A DNA stretch of 64,000 nucleotides from Peptococcaceae bacterium (GTDB taxonomy: Bacteria; Bacillota; Desulfotomaculia; Desulfotomaculales; JACDOK01), in the NCBI GenBank assembly GCA_017656185.1, contig JACDOK010000003.1, positions 53,788 to 117,787 on the forward strand. The letters are read 5' to 3'. The notes under the pieces were generated by a model that ran no database searches, was not told the DNA's origin, and saw only the letters and a list, made by a program, of their open reading frames with translations. Of this stretch, positions 45,373 to 54,467 are shown piece by piece. The translations under genes were made by a program, and so were the position numbers. How positions within the stretch are numbered: the first letter of the stretch is position 1; each line of letters opens with the position of its first letter.

Positions 45373-46796
45373 TGTCCGGCCTCCTCGGCAAGGATATTGC
45401 CAATAATGTCGGAAAGCAACTCCAATTCGTCCTCTTGTATGGTTCGCACATCCAACAGCAACAAGCCTTCCTGTACCCGCCCAACTACGGCGGGATCGGC
45501 TTCCCTTAGTTTTCGCGTTATTTCATCTAACGAATGATGCTTTAAACCAAGCGCGACCGCAAAACTTGGTGGTTGAGCCAAGGGCATAGCCCCTCCTCCC
45601 ACCTGAGATGTTACTTCCAATACATTCAGAGAAGCCCAAGGACCGACCCGGTCCTTTAATAATTCAGCCAGAGTGCGAGCCTTTTCGTACAGATAAAACT
45701 TATCATCCGTAAGCATTCTTAGGGTGGGAATATGGCGCCGTGCCCGCTCAGGATCAAAATACTCGTGAAGAGTCGCTTCTAATGCTGCCAAAGTGAGCTT
45801 GTCCGGCCTTAAGGCTCTGGTAAGAGGATTTCTTTTCATAACATCCAAATATTCTTTTTTGCCAACGATAATACCTGCCTGCGGACCGCCCAGCAGTTTA
45901 TCGCCGCTAAAGGTAACTACATCGGCGCCGGCGGATACCGTTTCCTGTACAGTGGGTTCGTACGGATAACCGTACTGGCTTAGGTCTATGAAAAAACCGC
46001 TCCCAAGATCGGATACCACCGGTAGGTTAAACTCACGGCCCAAGGTCGCTAATTCCGCGACAGTAGTTTCACGGGTAAATCCTACGATACGATAATTAGA
46101 CGTATGAACGTGAAGTAAGAGAGCCGTGTCCGCGGTAATAGCGGCACGATAATCTCTGGGATAGGTCTTATTCGTAGTTCCAACCTCTACCAATCTGGCA
46201 CCACTTTGCTGCATAACGTCAGGGATTCTAAAAGATCCCCCAATTTCCACGAGCTGCCCGCGAGAAACTACCACTTCACGCCCTTCTGCCAGGGATTTAA
46301 GCACAAGGAGTACCGCAGCAGCATTATTGTTGACAACTAATGCAGCCTCAGCCCCAGTAAGCCTGGTTAATTTATCTTCAACAAGATCATAGCGGGAGCC
46401 CCGCCGCCCTGTATCCAAGTTAAATTCCAGATTATTATAGTACGAGCCAGCCTGGTTGATCGCCTCAAGCGCCCGGCACCCCAGTAAGGCTCGTCCCAAA
46501 TTGGTATGGAGAACAACCCCCGTAGCATTAATAACACGCCGCAGCGAAGGCCGGTTAAGTTTTCTAAGAACCTTTTCTATTTTATTAATAACAAATGATA
46601 ATATTTCGTCCCGGCTTTGGGGTATGCCGGTAAATTTCCCCGCCAGCAATTGCTTGCGAATTCCGTCCACCACTTCCCGGGCTTTATCTGCTACCAGGGC
46701 ACGGGTATAGTCACTTTCCAGCGCAACACGTGTATTCCTCAGAATTTCGTCCACCGAAGGCAGTATTCTTAGTATTTTTTTACCATTTTCATCCAT
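45360..46796 (-). CDS. selA: L-seryl-tRNA(Sec) selenium transferase SelA
   Basis: 478 residues, PLP enzyme. N-terminal helical region for tRNA recognition, [36 protein letters not shown] and the PLP-lysine motif [17 protein letters not shown]. It converts seryl-tRNA(Sec) to selenocysteyl-tRNA(Sec) using selenophosphate. The selD and selC (tRNA-Sec) genes are not in this window. Overlaps selB, so the two are translated together. Confidence 0.95.
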   Translation of the reverse strand: MDENGKKILRILPSVDEILRNTRVALESDYTRALVADKAREVVDGIRKQLLAGKFTGIPQSRDEILSFVINKIEKVLRKLNRPSLRRVINATGVVLHTNLGRALLGCRALEAINQAGSYYNNLEFNLDTGRRGSRYDLVEDKLTRLTGAEAALVVNNNAAAVLLVLKSLAEGREVVVSRGQLVEIGGSFRIPDVMQQSGARLVEVGTTNKTYPRDYRAAITADTALLLHVHTSNYRIVGFTRETTVAELATLGREFNLPVVSDLGSGFFIDLSQYGYPYEPTVQETVSAGADVVTFSGDKLLGGPQAGIIVGKKEYLDVMKRNPLTRALRPDKLTLAALEATLHEYFDPERARRHIPTLRMLTDDKFYLYEKARTLAELLKDRVGPWASLNVLEVTSQVGGGAMPLAQPPSFAVALGLKHHSLDEITRKLREADPAVVGRVQEGLLLLDVRTIQEDELELLSDIIGNILAEEAGHCAL

Positions 46797-46835
46797 CGCT
46801 TACCCTCCCGGGTTTACCCCGCTACCACAAGAGAA

Positions 46836-47510
46836 CTATAACGTTAAAACAAAAGTGCTGGCAATATGTCGAATGTCTGCAATACCTTCTTCGCCAGGAA
46901 CCTTGTGTGCCGCAATGAGCATCCATTCCCCCTGTGAAAGATGCAGTTCAAACCTGCCATCGTGCCTGGTTTTGACCATACGGGACATAGGTTTGTTGCG
47001 GCCGTGGGCAAAGACGGTGACTTCTGGGAGAGGCTTACCGTTATATTGCACAAGGCCTTCTATATCCCCATCTCCTATGGAAAAGGGAATAATCTCGTAT
47101 TCTAATCCGAAAGAGCCCGGTAAAGGAGTTTCCCTTTCTACAGTTATAATTTTTTTAGCGTAATGAACGTAATGTACCGTACGCACCACCTTATGACCGG
47201 TGTTTTGCTCTCGTCCTCCCGGGTAATGCTTTCCTTTAGGATCAATACTATACACACCGGCATCAAATTTGGCAACTATGGTATGCATTCCGGTAGTCTC
47301 AGGTATAAACGATGCAACTAAAACCTCGTCCCGCGGAACCGGTTCCAAAGTCAGATGATCCAACCCTCGAGCATATACATCCAATGATACTTTCGCCGGA
47401 TCGACTTTCCCATCTAAAGTAAAATGATGGCCGTAACAAATGCGGCAAAAAAGTTGTTCCCCTAACCGGACCTGTTCCGGGCATTCCAACCATAGATTGT
47501 GCGGAGCCAT
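46836..47510 (-). CDS. DUF4198-domain protein without signal peptide
   Basis: 224 residues from ATG at 47510 (AGGGGGCG upstream). APHNLWLECPEQVRLGEQ and later KHYPGGREQNTGHKVVRT resemble DUF4198 proteins, which are beta-rich and frequently associated with nickel or cobalt uptake. Most relatives are exported; here neither this start nor the longer frame shows a convincing signal peptide. It lies 40 bp before selA on the same strand, so it could share the sel operon. A link to nickel supply for the hydrogenases is speculation. Confidence 0.65.
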   Translation of the reverse strand: MAPHNLWLECPEQVRLGEQLFCRICYGHHFTLDGKVDPAKVSLDVYARGLDHLTLEPVPRDEVLVASFIPETTGMHTIVAKFDAGVYSIDPKGKHYPGGREQNTGHKVVRTVHYVHYAKKIITVERETPLPGSFGLEYEIIPFSIGDGDIEGLVQYNGKPLPEVTVFAHGRNKPMSRMVKTRHDGRFELHLSQGEWMLIAAHKVPGEEGIADIRHIASTFVLTL

Positions 47511-47614
47511 ACCGTCAAAACGCCCCCTAAAATTAATTTTAAATGAGGGAAACCAAACTAAGCAAAAAACCACTTAATCTTAAAAGACAGTGGTTCCCAA
47601 ATAGGAGTGGCGCC

Positions 47615-48334
47615 CTACTTTTTAGTTCCAACGTGAACCGTTACAATTCCACCCGTCAACGGGTAACAGCAAACCTCAGTCAACCCGCACTCACGGTAAA
47701 TACCGGTAATTTGGTCCGGACTATAAAAACTTTTCAGCGATTCCGGCAGCCAACTGTAGGGACCTTTCTTCCCAACACCCAGACGCCCCATAACCGGCAC
47801 TAATCCGTTAAAATAGAGAGCATATAACTGTTTAAAAACAGGCATAGTAGGTTTACTAAGTTCAAGATTGACAACCCGTCCTCCCCGTTTAACAACCCGG
47901 GTCATTTCTGATATCGTTTGCTGTACATCGGATACATTCCGCAGGGCAAAAGCTATCGTGGCGCAATCAAAAGTATTTTCAGGAAAGGGTAAATCCATAG
48001 CGTTGCCATGTATAAACTTGATAACTTCCTTAAAAGGCGTTTTAGATATGTTACTGTTAGCGATATTCAACATTTCTTCACAAAAATCAATCCCAACAAC
48101 CTGTCCATTCGAACCGACTACCTTAGCCAGCTCTAAAGAAAGCTTTCCGGTACCGCAAGCAACGTCGAGAGCTTTATCCCCGGGTTTAAGGTTGCACTTC
48201 CTTACCGCAAAACGACGCCAGTAACGGTCCTGGTTAAAACTAAGAACGGTATTCAACAAATCGTACCGGTATGCAATTGACGAAAACACTGAATGCACAA
48301 ATGCTTCTTTTTCCTTACGGTCTTTAAATTCCAC
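47615..48334 (-). CDS. menG: Demethylmenaquinone methyltransferase (UbiE/MenG)
   Basis: 239 residues. SAM site ALDVACGTGKLSLELAK, GIDFCEEML, and the UbiE signatures RYDLLNTVLSFNQDRYWRRF and FDCATIAFALRNV; near the end YSPDQITGIYRECGL. It methylates the quinone ring in the last step of menaquinone synthesis. The gene starts 5 bp after the prenyl-synthase-like gene, consistent with a quinone operon. Confidence 0.92.
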   Translation of the reverse strand: MEFKDRKEKEAFVHSVFSSIAYRYDLLNTVLSFNQDRYWRRFAVRKCNLKPGDKALDVACGTGKLSLELAKVVGSNGQVVGIDFCEEMLNIANSNISKTPFKEVIKFIHGNAMDLPFPENTFDCATIAFALRNVSDVQQTISEMTRVVKRGGRVVNLELSKPTMPVFKQLYALYFNGLVPVMGRLGVGKKGPYSWLPESLKSFYSPDQITGIYRECGLTEVCCYPLTGGIVTVHVGTKK

Positions 48335-48338
48335 AAAA

Positions 48339-49082
48339 CTACCCCTTTAAAGCTATCAATTGTTTAGTACTGCAGCACTCGCGTAAAAAGGAAACCAAAC
48401 GGTATAGAGAATTATGTGCTTCCCCGCGGGGAAGTTTATTCAGCTCGTTACCGGCCTTCTCAAAATAGACCAGGGCTTTATCGCCTGCTTCTTTTTGCAG
48501 AAAGCCGTAACCAATGCCGAGATACCTTCCGAAGTTATCCAAACACTGTTGCTCAGCCGTTTCGGCTCCCGATATTTCTCCCGCCAACCGGCATGCTTGG
48601 GAAAATAACATTTTGTTTTCCTCCGGCAATTGATCTTCTATATTACGATCACCACCGCGGGCACCTATTTTAGCTTCACTATGGGCACAAACAATATTGG
48701 CCAAACAGCGTAAAGCCTTGGTCAAACCCGCTTCGGCCCCTACTGAAAAAAAACGGCTATACAGATAATCCCCAAACAGTACCGCAATTTTCTCAGCAGC
48801 AGTATCGCTGTTTTCTTTATCCGTAACTTCCTCGTGTACCCGGAGTGCCAAAAAAACCAACTGTACCATAGCCGCCAAGCAGATTATTTTATGGCGCATA
48901 AACCCGAACAATTTTGAAACCAGCAACACCAAAGCGGGACGAATATCTTGATCAAGCTTGGAGAGCTCCATCGGGCATAATAATTCGGGATAACCGATCC
49001 CAACGACATCGTCATCGATTTTCATTATTTTACGGACATCCGCAAGATCAGAACGAACCGTATGGAAGAGATCGTACGACAC
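48339..49082 (-). CDS. Polyprenyl-synthase-like protein lacking the aspartate-rich motifs
   Basis: 247 residues, all-helical. The region CLAAMVQLVFLALRVHEEVTDKE followed by IAVLFGDYLYSRFFSVG resembles the DDxxD helix and GDYL helix of polyprenyl diphosphate synthases. The first aspartate-rich motif is HEEVTD and no second DDxxD is visible. It could be the non-catalytic partner of a heteromeric synthase (component 1 type) or a degenerate paralogue. Position directly before menG supports a menaquinone side-chain role. Confidence 0.5.
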   Translation of the reverse strand: MSYDLFHTVRSDLADVRKIMKIDDDVVGIGYPELLCPMELSKLDQDIRPALVLLVSKLFGFMRHKIICLAAMVQLVFLALRVHEEVTDKENSDTAAEKIAVLFGDYLYSRFFSVGAEAGLTKALRCLANIVCAHSEAKIGARGGDRNIEDQLPEENKMLFSQACRLAGEISGAETAEQQCLDNFGRYLGIGYGFLQKEAGDKALVYFEKAGNELNKLPRGEAHNSLYRLVSFLRECCSTKQLIALKG

Positions 49083-49200
49083 AAAATGCCCTCCACTCGG
49101 TATTTTCTACCTTTAGTATATTCGGTATTGGCTTTTCTTTTCCTCCCTAATCAATGTTCCCTGCAAACCTTCAGTTGGTTTATGGTGCAAAAATAAAAAG

Positions 49201-49233
49201 GCCCTGCAACCTACCTTTTCCGGATTGCAAGGC
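49201..49233 (-). terminator. Intrinsic terminator after speD
   Basis: GCCCTGCAA and TTGCAAGGC arms with one mismatch; on the minus strand the stem runs into CTTTTTATTTTTG. It ends transcription of the speD gene. Confidence 0.82.
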
Positions 49234-49285
49234 TCTCATTACAATTTATCCTGTCTCAGGTACGTACTAATAAATATCATCCTCC

Positions 49286-49678
49286 CTATTGGTTCACAGC
49301 GGCCTTTTGCTCTTCTGGCACCTCAGGGAAGATACCTCTTACTTGTTCTTCAGCTTTGACATACTTAGCATTAAAATGGTTGCTTAAATAGTTGCACGCG
49401 TCCCAAGGATTAACTTTATCGCCACAGGTAAACACGTCTACTGCAGCATAACCTAATTCAGGCCAAGTATGAATGGTGAGATGGGATTCCGAAATTACTA
49501 CTACTCCGCTTACACCTTGAGGGCTAAATCTATGGAAAACATATTCCCTGATTTCCGCACCAGCTTCCAAAGCCGCATTAATCATAACTTCCTCTACCAT
49601 TTTGACATCGTTGAGAACATCGAAATCACAACCGTAAATCTCCGCCAAGATATGACGCCCCAAAGGTTTCATTGCCAT
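49286..49678 (-). CDS. speD: S-adenosylmethionine decarboxylase proenzyme
   Basis: 130 residues from ATG at 49678 (AGGGGG spaced about 6 nt; another ATG two codons upstream is too close to it). Bacterial class 1B AdoMetDC: the chain cleaves before Ser in VVISESHLTIHTWPE to give the pyruvoyl group; His in LTIHTWPE and Cys in VFTCGDKV are catalytic. It makes the aminopropyl donor for spermidine. A long dyad lies in its 5' leader. Confidence 0.93.
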   Translation of the reverse strand: MAMKPLGRHILAEIYGCDFDVLNDVKMVEEVMINAALEAGAEIREYVFHRFSPQGVSGVVVISESHLTIHTWPELGYAAVDVFTCGDKVNPWDACNYLSNHFNAKYVKAEEQVRGIFPEVPEEQKAAVNQ

Positions 49679-49715
49679 TATCATCCCCCTTTATTCTTTG
49701 CTATGAAATATTTTT

Positions 49716-49755
49716 GGAATTAGCCTCAAACCTTTGCTAACCTTTGGCTAATTCC
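49716..49755 (-). promoter_or_regulatory. Perfect 10-bp dyad in the speD leader
   Basis: GGAATTAGCC and GGCTAATTCC separated by 20 nt, within which CCTTTGCTAA and CCTTTGGCTAA form a partial direct repeat. It lies about 40 nt before the speD start. It could be an operator or a leader hairpin; no T-run follows it. The following gap to 50096 shows nothing else I can name. Confidence 0.5.
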
Positions 49756-50096
49756 AACCAAATTCAATTTTAACACAACAATTAACGATGTCAATAAAAT
49801 TTTTTGCCGGTTGTCTTGCTTACGCCCGCTAACTCCATTTTCTAATTTGTAATACCAAAAATCTAGACCTTGACCCCAGCTCAGCTATAAGAGATCAACC
49901 CCTCTTAGGGTCCAGTAAGGATCGTATCACCGCTTCTCTACCCATTGAGGTATAAGGCAAATGCAAATGCTGAGGGGTTAATTCCCAATACAATATACAG
50001 ACCGGGAAGACAAAAAGTGTCAAAGGCCCAACCCGGGTCTATTACCCGATTATTGGAGATCACGTGCCGTTATATGATTAGTACAAAATAGTATCA
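49756..50096. other. Gene-free gap upstream of speD
   Basis: 341 bp between the speD dyad and the end of the phosphatase-like membrane protein gene. It must hold the speD promoter. No convincing RNA gene, repeat family or short gene seen. Confidence 0.5.
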
Positions 50097-52262
50097 TTAC
50101 CACTGATCCTCCATGAAAAAATAAATTAACGGTGGTAAGCCGAATATCATTGTAGTTGCAGCCGCAACTATGCCGGAATCATTGACAATTAAAGTGACAA
50201 AACTGGCTACAACAATACCTACAAAACCCTTAAACATAGTAGGATATTTGTTGCGAAATGCACACATGCCGCCAATAGGGCGGTAAAACAAAAGTCCCAA
50301 GCCGGCCAAACTTACAAGAAAAACGCGGCTCCAAATAGTATATTTTATCAGCTTTAGGTTCATTGACAGCTTTCGCGTGATAATCTCCCTTATTTCTTGA
50401 AAATTACCTTGGACCAATAATGATATTGCACGTCCAATGTGGGACTGCTCAGCAGCCCCACGCAAAAAATCATAGGTACCCAAGCCGGCAAGAAATACTA
50501 GGACACCACCCGTAATCGCTAGTGCCACCTTGCGGTTAAACTTAATACCAGCAAAAGTGGTTAACGTAACAAGAAAAGCCACTGCTCCTGTAATGGTCCC
50601 CCCGAAATTAGCACCCAAGTTCGGACTGGCGATGGCATACAGGGTAAGTAGGAACAGGCCGGCTACTCCGAGCAGGACCAACCTACGATACCGTGCATAG
50701 ACTGTCATAAGAGAAGCTGAACCTAAGATGACGGCCCCGGTCAAGACACCCATATATTCGTTGCCTAAACCGTAAAAACGTGCGCCGCCAATGACGTCAT
50801 AGCTGAAAATGGAATGTTTTTGCAGCGGCATCCCCCAGAATAAGTCGCCGATGATAACTCCGGCTGTTATCAGAGTTAAAAAGACCAGCGGCCCAAACGT
50901 GGAACACCTCCGTATTAGTATGGAGACTGCAGTTATAACACCGATTATACCTAGTAAACCCAGACCAATCACCGGCGCACTGAGATTTGGAACAGAAGCC
51001 ACTAGTAATGCTGCTACCGGAAAGCTCATTACGGCTAGCACCAAATATGGCAATTTGAGTTTTCTTAAAAAAGGTTTGTCCTTGTAAATAATCGATAGCA
51101 GACCCACCACTACCAGTATAATTTGAACTATCGTATAGCCCTTAATCAACGGAACCCGTACATTATGAACCGTAATAATACTGTTATTAATACTATCTAA
51201 CGTTCTAAGCGTGTACGGTTCGGCTTTAACATCTAGCGGGCGCCCGGCCATAAAAACCGGCTGTTTTACTCCTAGATGCGCTAAGATAGTAGGGGCAAGA
51301 TCCGTATTTACCACAATGCCGGGACGCTTGGTGGAAGGTGAGGTTAATAAGCCTTGTCTGACTTCATTACCTATCATTATCACGGGGGTAAGGAGGTTGC
51401 CCTCGCGTACAGCATGGGCGGTTGGTGTGGGTGTAACTACTATTAATAAATCTTTAGGCTGTAACGACCTGCGCAGTCTAACTAAGAACTCACTTGCCCT
51501 TTGCAACGCTAAAGTTTTTTGTTCTTCCCATACCTCAGGAGCAACGACATCTTTAGATGCCTCCAAGCGGCTTGTATCTCCTAGTTCGATGACACAAAAA
51601 TCCGCATCAGATATTTCTTGCCACTGGCGGAACAACTCTGCATAATCGGTACGGTATAAATAGGGAAACTGCGCATCCTTGACAAGTATTGAGGTAGATA
51701 CAATACCCTGATCGGTGACCCCCCGCTCGTCCATTGTAATGGTCGCTGCATGGCGACGTACCTCACCGTTCCAATCAGCGTTGCCCAGCACGGCAGTTTT
51801 TAGCCCGGCCTGGTGCAGTGCTTGCCCAAGAGCCCCCAATGTATCGTTATTTCGCTGGTGTAAACGTACAATTTCCAAATGCACTACGCTACCCGGTGGT
51901 GCCTTAATTCCCATACGCCGATAAAACTCATCTCCGGCATAAAAGTAGCCTATTCTTTCATTTGCCTGGTAGGCTTCGAAACCCACTCTGGTAGCAACCA
52001 CACGGTTTCCGGCCCCAATAGTAGCATACGTAGATTCTTCATTGCGCGGGCCTCCGGTGTTGTTGTTCATCAACCCGATAGCTGCACCGGACAAAATATC
52101 CTCAAAACAAGGCCTTCTCAAGTCATCTAGGGATATGTAGTCCAAAATAACCAGGACAACCCGGCCTTTCTCAAAAGCTTCAGCCGATACTAACGCCGTT
52201 GATAACATAACTACTAGAACTAGCAAGATTAAAGCCGCAGAACGCATAACCTTTCTCCCCAA
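50097..52262 (-). CDS. Membrane protein with alkaline-phosphatase-like N-terminal domain
   Basis: 721 residues. A signal-like hydrophobic N-terminus is followed by an external domain of the alkaline phosphatase superfamily (about 30-350): VVLVILDYISLDDL, NEESTYATIGAGNRV and NTDLAPTILAHLG carry the expected metal and nucleophile positions. From about residue 370 there are roughly ten membrane helices. The architecture suggests a phospho- or sulfo-transferase acting outside the cell, possibly on surface lipids or glycans. Substrate unknown. Confidence 0.75.
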   Translation of the reverse strand: MGRKVMRSAALILLVLVVMLSTALVSAEAFEKGRVVLVILDYISLDDLRRPCFEDILSGAAIGLMNNNTGGPRNEESTYATIGAGNRVVATRVGFEAYQANERIGYFYAGDEFYRRMGIKAPPGSVVHLEIVRLHQRNNDTLGALGQALHQAGLKTAVLGNADWNGEVRRHAATITMDERGVTDQGIVSTSILVKDAQFPYLYRTDYAELFRQWQEISDADFCVIELGDTSRLEASKDVVAPEVWEEQKTLALQRASEFLVRLRRSLQPKDLLIVVTPTPTAHAVREGNLLTPVIMIGNEVRQGLLTSPSTKRPGIVVNTDLAPTILAHLGVKQPVFMAGRPLDVKAEPYTLRTLDSINNSIITVHNVRVPLIKGYTIVQIILVVVGLLSIIYKDKPFLRKLKLPYLVLAVMSFPVAALLVASVPNLSAPVIGLGLLGIIGVITAVSILIRRCSTFGPLVFLTLITAGVIIGDLFWGMPLQKHSIFSYDVIGGARFYGLGNEYMGVLTGAVILGSASLMTVYARYRRLVLLGVAGLFLLTLYAIASPNLGANFGGTITGAVAFLVTLTTFAGIKFNRKVALAITGGVLVFLAGLGTYDFLRGAAEQSHIGRAISLLVQGNFQEIREIITRKLSMNLKLIKYTIWSRVFLVSLAGLGLLFYRPIGGMCAFRNKYPTMFKGFVGIVVASFVTLIVNDSGIVAAATTMIFGLPPLIYFFMEDQW

Positions 52263-52525
52263 AGATTACCCTCCCAAAGGATGCTGCCACTATTCTAATG
52301 CACCTATGCAAGTGGGAGCAACAATCTTTCCATACATTACCTTTATAAAGATCCTAGTCATAAGCTTTACCACATTTTTCTTCTCACAATCTTTACCTCG
52401 AAAATTCAGTTTTAACCGTCCCCCGAAACCCCGGTCCAAAGCCGTTTATGCTTTTACTACCAAACTATATACCCCTGCTGCTGTTTTTTTTTGGCACCGA
52501 TAAATCAGGGGCACGGAACAAATAT
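52263..52525. other. Gap between ferredoxin terminator and phosphatase-like membrane protein gene
   Basis: 263 bp of AT-rich sequence with no recognisable gene, repeat or RNA. It probably contains the promoter of the minus-strand membrane protein gene. Confidence 0.45.
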
Positions 52526-52553
52526 AAAACCCTCCTTTTATCAGGAGGGTTTT
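52526..52553 (-). terminator. Intrinsic terminator after ferredoxin gene
   Basis: Perfect 10-bp stem AAAACCCTCC/GGAGGGTTTT with an 8-nt loop, minus strand continuing TATATTTGTTCC. It lies 17 nt after the ferredoxin stop. Confidence 0.82.
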
Positions 52554-52569
52554 CCAAAAACCATTTAAG

Positions 52570-52758
52570 CTACATTTCCTTTATGGCTTCTGTAGGACAA
52601 CTTTCCGCTGCCTCGTGAGCGCAATCTTCCAGATCATCTGAAACTTCCTCCAACTTACTCGTTGCTTTTTCTTCATCACTCCATTCAAAAACTTCAGGGC
52701 AAATATCAATACAAGCTCCACAACTAATACAAAGGTCAGGATCCACCTCTACCCTCAT
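52570..52758 (-). CDS. 4Fe-4S ferredoxin
   Basis: 62 residues from ATG at 52758 (GGAGGTGGG upstream). A single-cluster ferredoxin: CISCGACIDICPEVFEW gives three ligands, and the fourth is the Cys in AAESCPTEAI near the C-terminus. Very acidic, as usual for electron-carrier ferredoxins. It could serve Ech or other redox enzymes; no specific partner is adjacent. Confidence 0.92.
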   Translation of the reverse strand: MRVEVDPDLCISCGACIDICPEVFEWSDEEKATSKLEEVSDDLEDCAHEAAESCPTEAIKEM

Positions 52759-52920
52759 CTGAATACCCACCTCCAAAATTTTTGGTCAAAGCATCTTAAT
52801 TCAAACGCTAGTTTACCTTTATAAACATAAAACTATACTATAAAATCTAGGCCTCTTCCCGTGCTAAAACGTGCTAAAAATAGAGAATAGCAATAATCAT
52901 GTGGTGTTTTTAAAAAATAA

Positions 52921-52959
52921 AAACCCGCAAAAACCCGGTTAAGGTGGTTTTGCGGGTTT
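52921..52959 (-). terminator. Terminator downstream of the disrupted tRNA locus
   Basis: AAACCCGCAAAA and TTTTGCGGGTTT form a perfect 12-bp stem; the minus strand continues TTTTTATTTTT. It lies just 3' of the tRNA fragment and was probably the terminator of the original tRNA gene. Confidence 0.82.
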
Positions 52960-52985
52960 ACTTATTCTTCCTAATTAAAAATAAA

Positions 52986-53008
52986 TGGTCGGAGCGACAG
53001 GACTTGAA
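52986..53008 (-). other. Attachment site (att): 3' fragment of a tRNA gene
   Basis: On the minus strand this 23-mer starts TTCAAGTCCTGTCGCTCCG and ends ACCA: T-loop, T-stem 3' strand, acceptor 3' strand, discriminator A and CCA. No D-arm, anticodon arm or 5' T-stem strand precedes it. This is the remnant left when an element integrates into a tRNA 3' end. The implied 5' end CGGAGCG would suit tRNA-Pro. A tyrosine integrase gene ends 31 bp away. Confidence 0.75.
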
Positions 53009-53038
53009 GCTATATGCTTCCCTCGCAAAGCCCGGCTA

Positions 53039-54160
53039 TTACTGGCTTTCCTGTGCTCTATCTGCCGGTTTGTCTGTAATTGGTGCGCACGCATCCGAAA
53101 CACACCCTGCACGCCTAACGGCATGTGCATAAATGGAGCTGGTAGTCGACGTGTTACTGTGTCCTAAAAACTCAGCCACGCTCGCAAGCGAATATCCAGC
53201 TTCCAGCAGAAGGCTGCCAGCACTGTGGCGAAGATCGTGGATGCGCATATGATCCTGAATTCCTGCCTTTTTTAGTGCTTTTTTCAAAGTGCGACGGACG
53301 GACTGTTCTTTCAGTACACGTCCGTCATCGCTTTTAAAGACCAGGTCATCCGCTCGATTAAACGGCGTAACCTTAGCATTCTCCTGCTTCCTCTTGTGCT
53401 CCTTCAGTAACGCCACCATTTTGTCATTTATTTGTATTGTCCTGATACTGTGCACGTTTTTAGGTTCCGTGTTCAGTTTTCTGTGCCGTACATCGGCAGC
53501 TCTGCTTATGGTAATAGTTTTCCGCTCAAAACTAACGTCCTGCCACGTGAGTCCTAATACCTCACCCAGTCGCATTCCCGTTTCAGCTAACAAATAGATA
53601 ACTAATCCATGCTTGAAATGCCGCGTTGCTTCCAATAATCTCTGGTGTTCTTCTTTTGTGAGTATCTTTCGCTTCTTAGGCTCCACCCGCGGTGTTTTTA
53701 TCCCCATAGTAGGGTCTGTTGCTAACAGCCCCCAGGATACGGCCTGGCGCAGAGCTGTTCTTAACGTAGCGCATATCCCGCGCACTGACTTTGGTGATAA
53801 ATGTTGCAAATTACCTAGAGCATCTTGTAATTCCATCGCGCTGATGTTGTACAACTGCAAATGTCCTGCACATTCTGTTAATTTGCGAACATGCCAGGAG
53901 TATGTGTCCCAAGTACGTTCTGCTACAGTGTCTTTAATACGGGCCAGCCACATCTGGAGGTATTCGCTGAGTTTCATTGCAGCATTGCGTGGACCAGTTT
54001 TACGCTTAAGCTGGACTTCAAGTTCTGCCGCACGATGTCTGGCTTGGGTTAATGTTCCGTAAAATGTTTCGTAGTGATAGCGCCGTTTACCCTGGGCATC
54101 ACGGCCCAAATAAACTGAAATGGTGTACTTATTCTTTCCTCTCCTTCTTACCTGTGCCAT
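53039..54160 (-). CDS. int: Tyrosine integrase
   Basis: 373 residues. An arm-binding N-terminal region (RRGKNKYTISVYLGRDAQGK) and a core-binding SAM-like domain lead to a catalytic domain with Arg in ETGMRLGEVLGLTWQD, HDLRHSAGSLLLE (HxxR), FLGHSNTSTTSSIYAH (His and nucleophile Tyr). Phage/ICE integrase type. Its stop lies 31 bp from the tRNA fragment, as expected for an integrase acting on the adjacent att site. Confidence 0.94.
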   Translation of the reverse strand: MAQVRRRGKNKYTISVYLGRDAQGKRRYHYETFYGTLTQARHRAAELEVQLKRKTGPRNAAMKLSEYLQMWLARIKDTVAERTWDTYSWHVRKLTECAGHLQLYNISAMELQDALGNLQHLSPKSVRGICATLRTALRQAVSWGLLATDPTMGIKTPRVEPKKRKILTKEEHQRLLEATRHFKHGLVIYLLAETGMRLGEVLGLTWQDVSFERKTITISRAADVRHRKLNTEPKNVHSIRTIQINDKMVALLKEHKRKQENAKVTPFNRADDLVFKSDDGRVLKEQSVRRTLKKALKKAGIQDHMRIHDLRHSAGSLLLEAGYSLASVAEFLGHSNTSTTSSIYAHAVRRAGCVSDACAPITDKPADRAQESQ

Positions 54161-54207
54161 ATTTGCTGTTATCCCTCCTCATTAAAAGAGGGACGGCCGA
54201 GCAGTGC

Positions 54208-54384
54208 TTAATTCTGCACCGCCCGGCCGCTTTCCTTCTCAATAAACTCCTCAAGTGCTTTCTGCGGCACCCTGATCCTGCGCTCCGATAGTTTAATCGC
54301 CCGTAGACGCCCCTGGTAAATAAGCTCGTAAATATAACCTTTTTTAACACGCAAAATCCGCGCCACTTCTGGAACTGTGTACAT
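54208..54384 (-). CDS. xis: Excisionase-like helix-turn-helix protein
   Basis: 58 residues from the inner ATG at 54384. MYTVPEVARILRVKKGYIYE and RIRVPQKALEEFIE match the MerR-like/HTH_17 excisionase family. It sits between a terminator and the integrase gene, 47 bp upstream of the integrase start. It would bend att DNA to favour excision. Confidence 0.8.
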   Translation of the reverse strand: MYTVPEVARILRVKKGYIYELIYQGRLRAIKLSERRIRVPQKALEEFIEKESGRAVQN

Positions 54385-54436
54385 TTGCACCAGAACCACC
54401 ATCCTTTATAGCATTTTATAAATCCTAAAATATAAA

Positions 54437-54467
54437 AACCGCTTAAGCTCTTACAGCAAAAGCGGTT
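54437..54467 (-). terminator. Intrinsic terminator between virD4 and xis
   Basis: AACCGCTT and AAGCGGTT arms; on the minus strand the stem is followed by TTTATATTTTAGG. A second hairpin CCTCCGG/CCGGAGG lies upstream of it at 54484-54504. It separates the transfer/replication genes from the integration module. Confidence 0.75.

Noticed and set aside
42843..47614. tRNA-Sec gene near selAB
   Set aside because: Gaps around selA and selB were inspected on both strands; no long-variable-arm tRNA with a TCA anticodon is visible.
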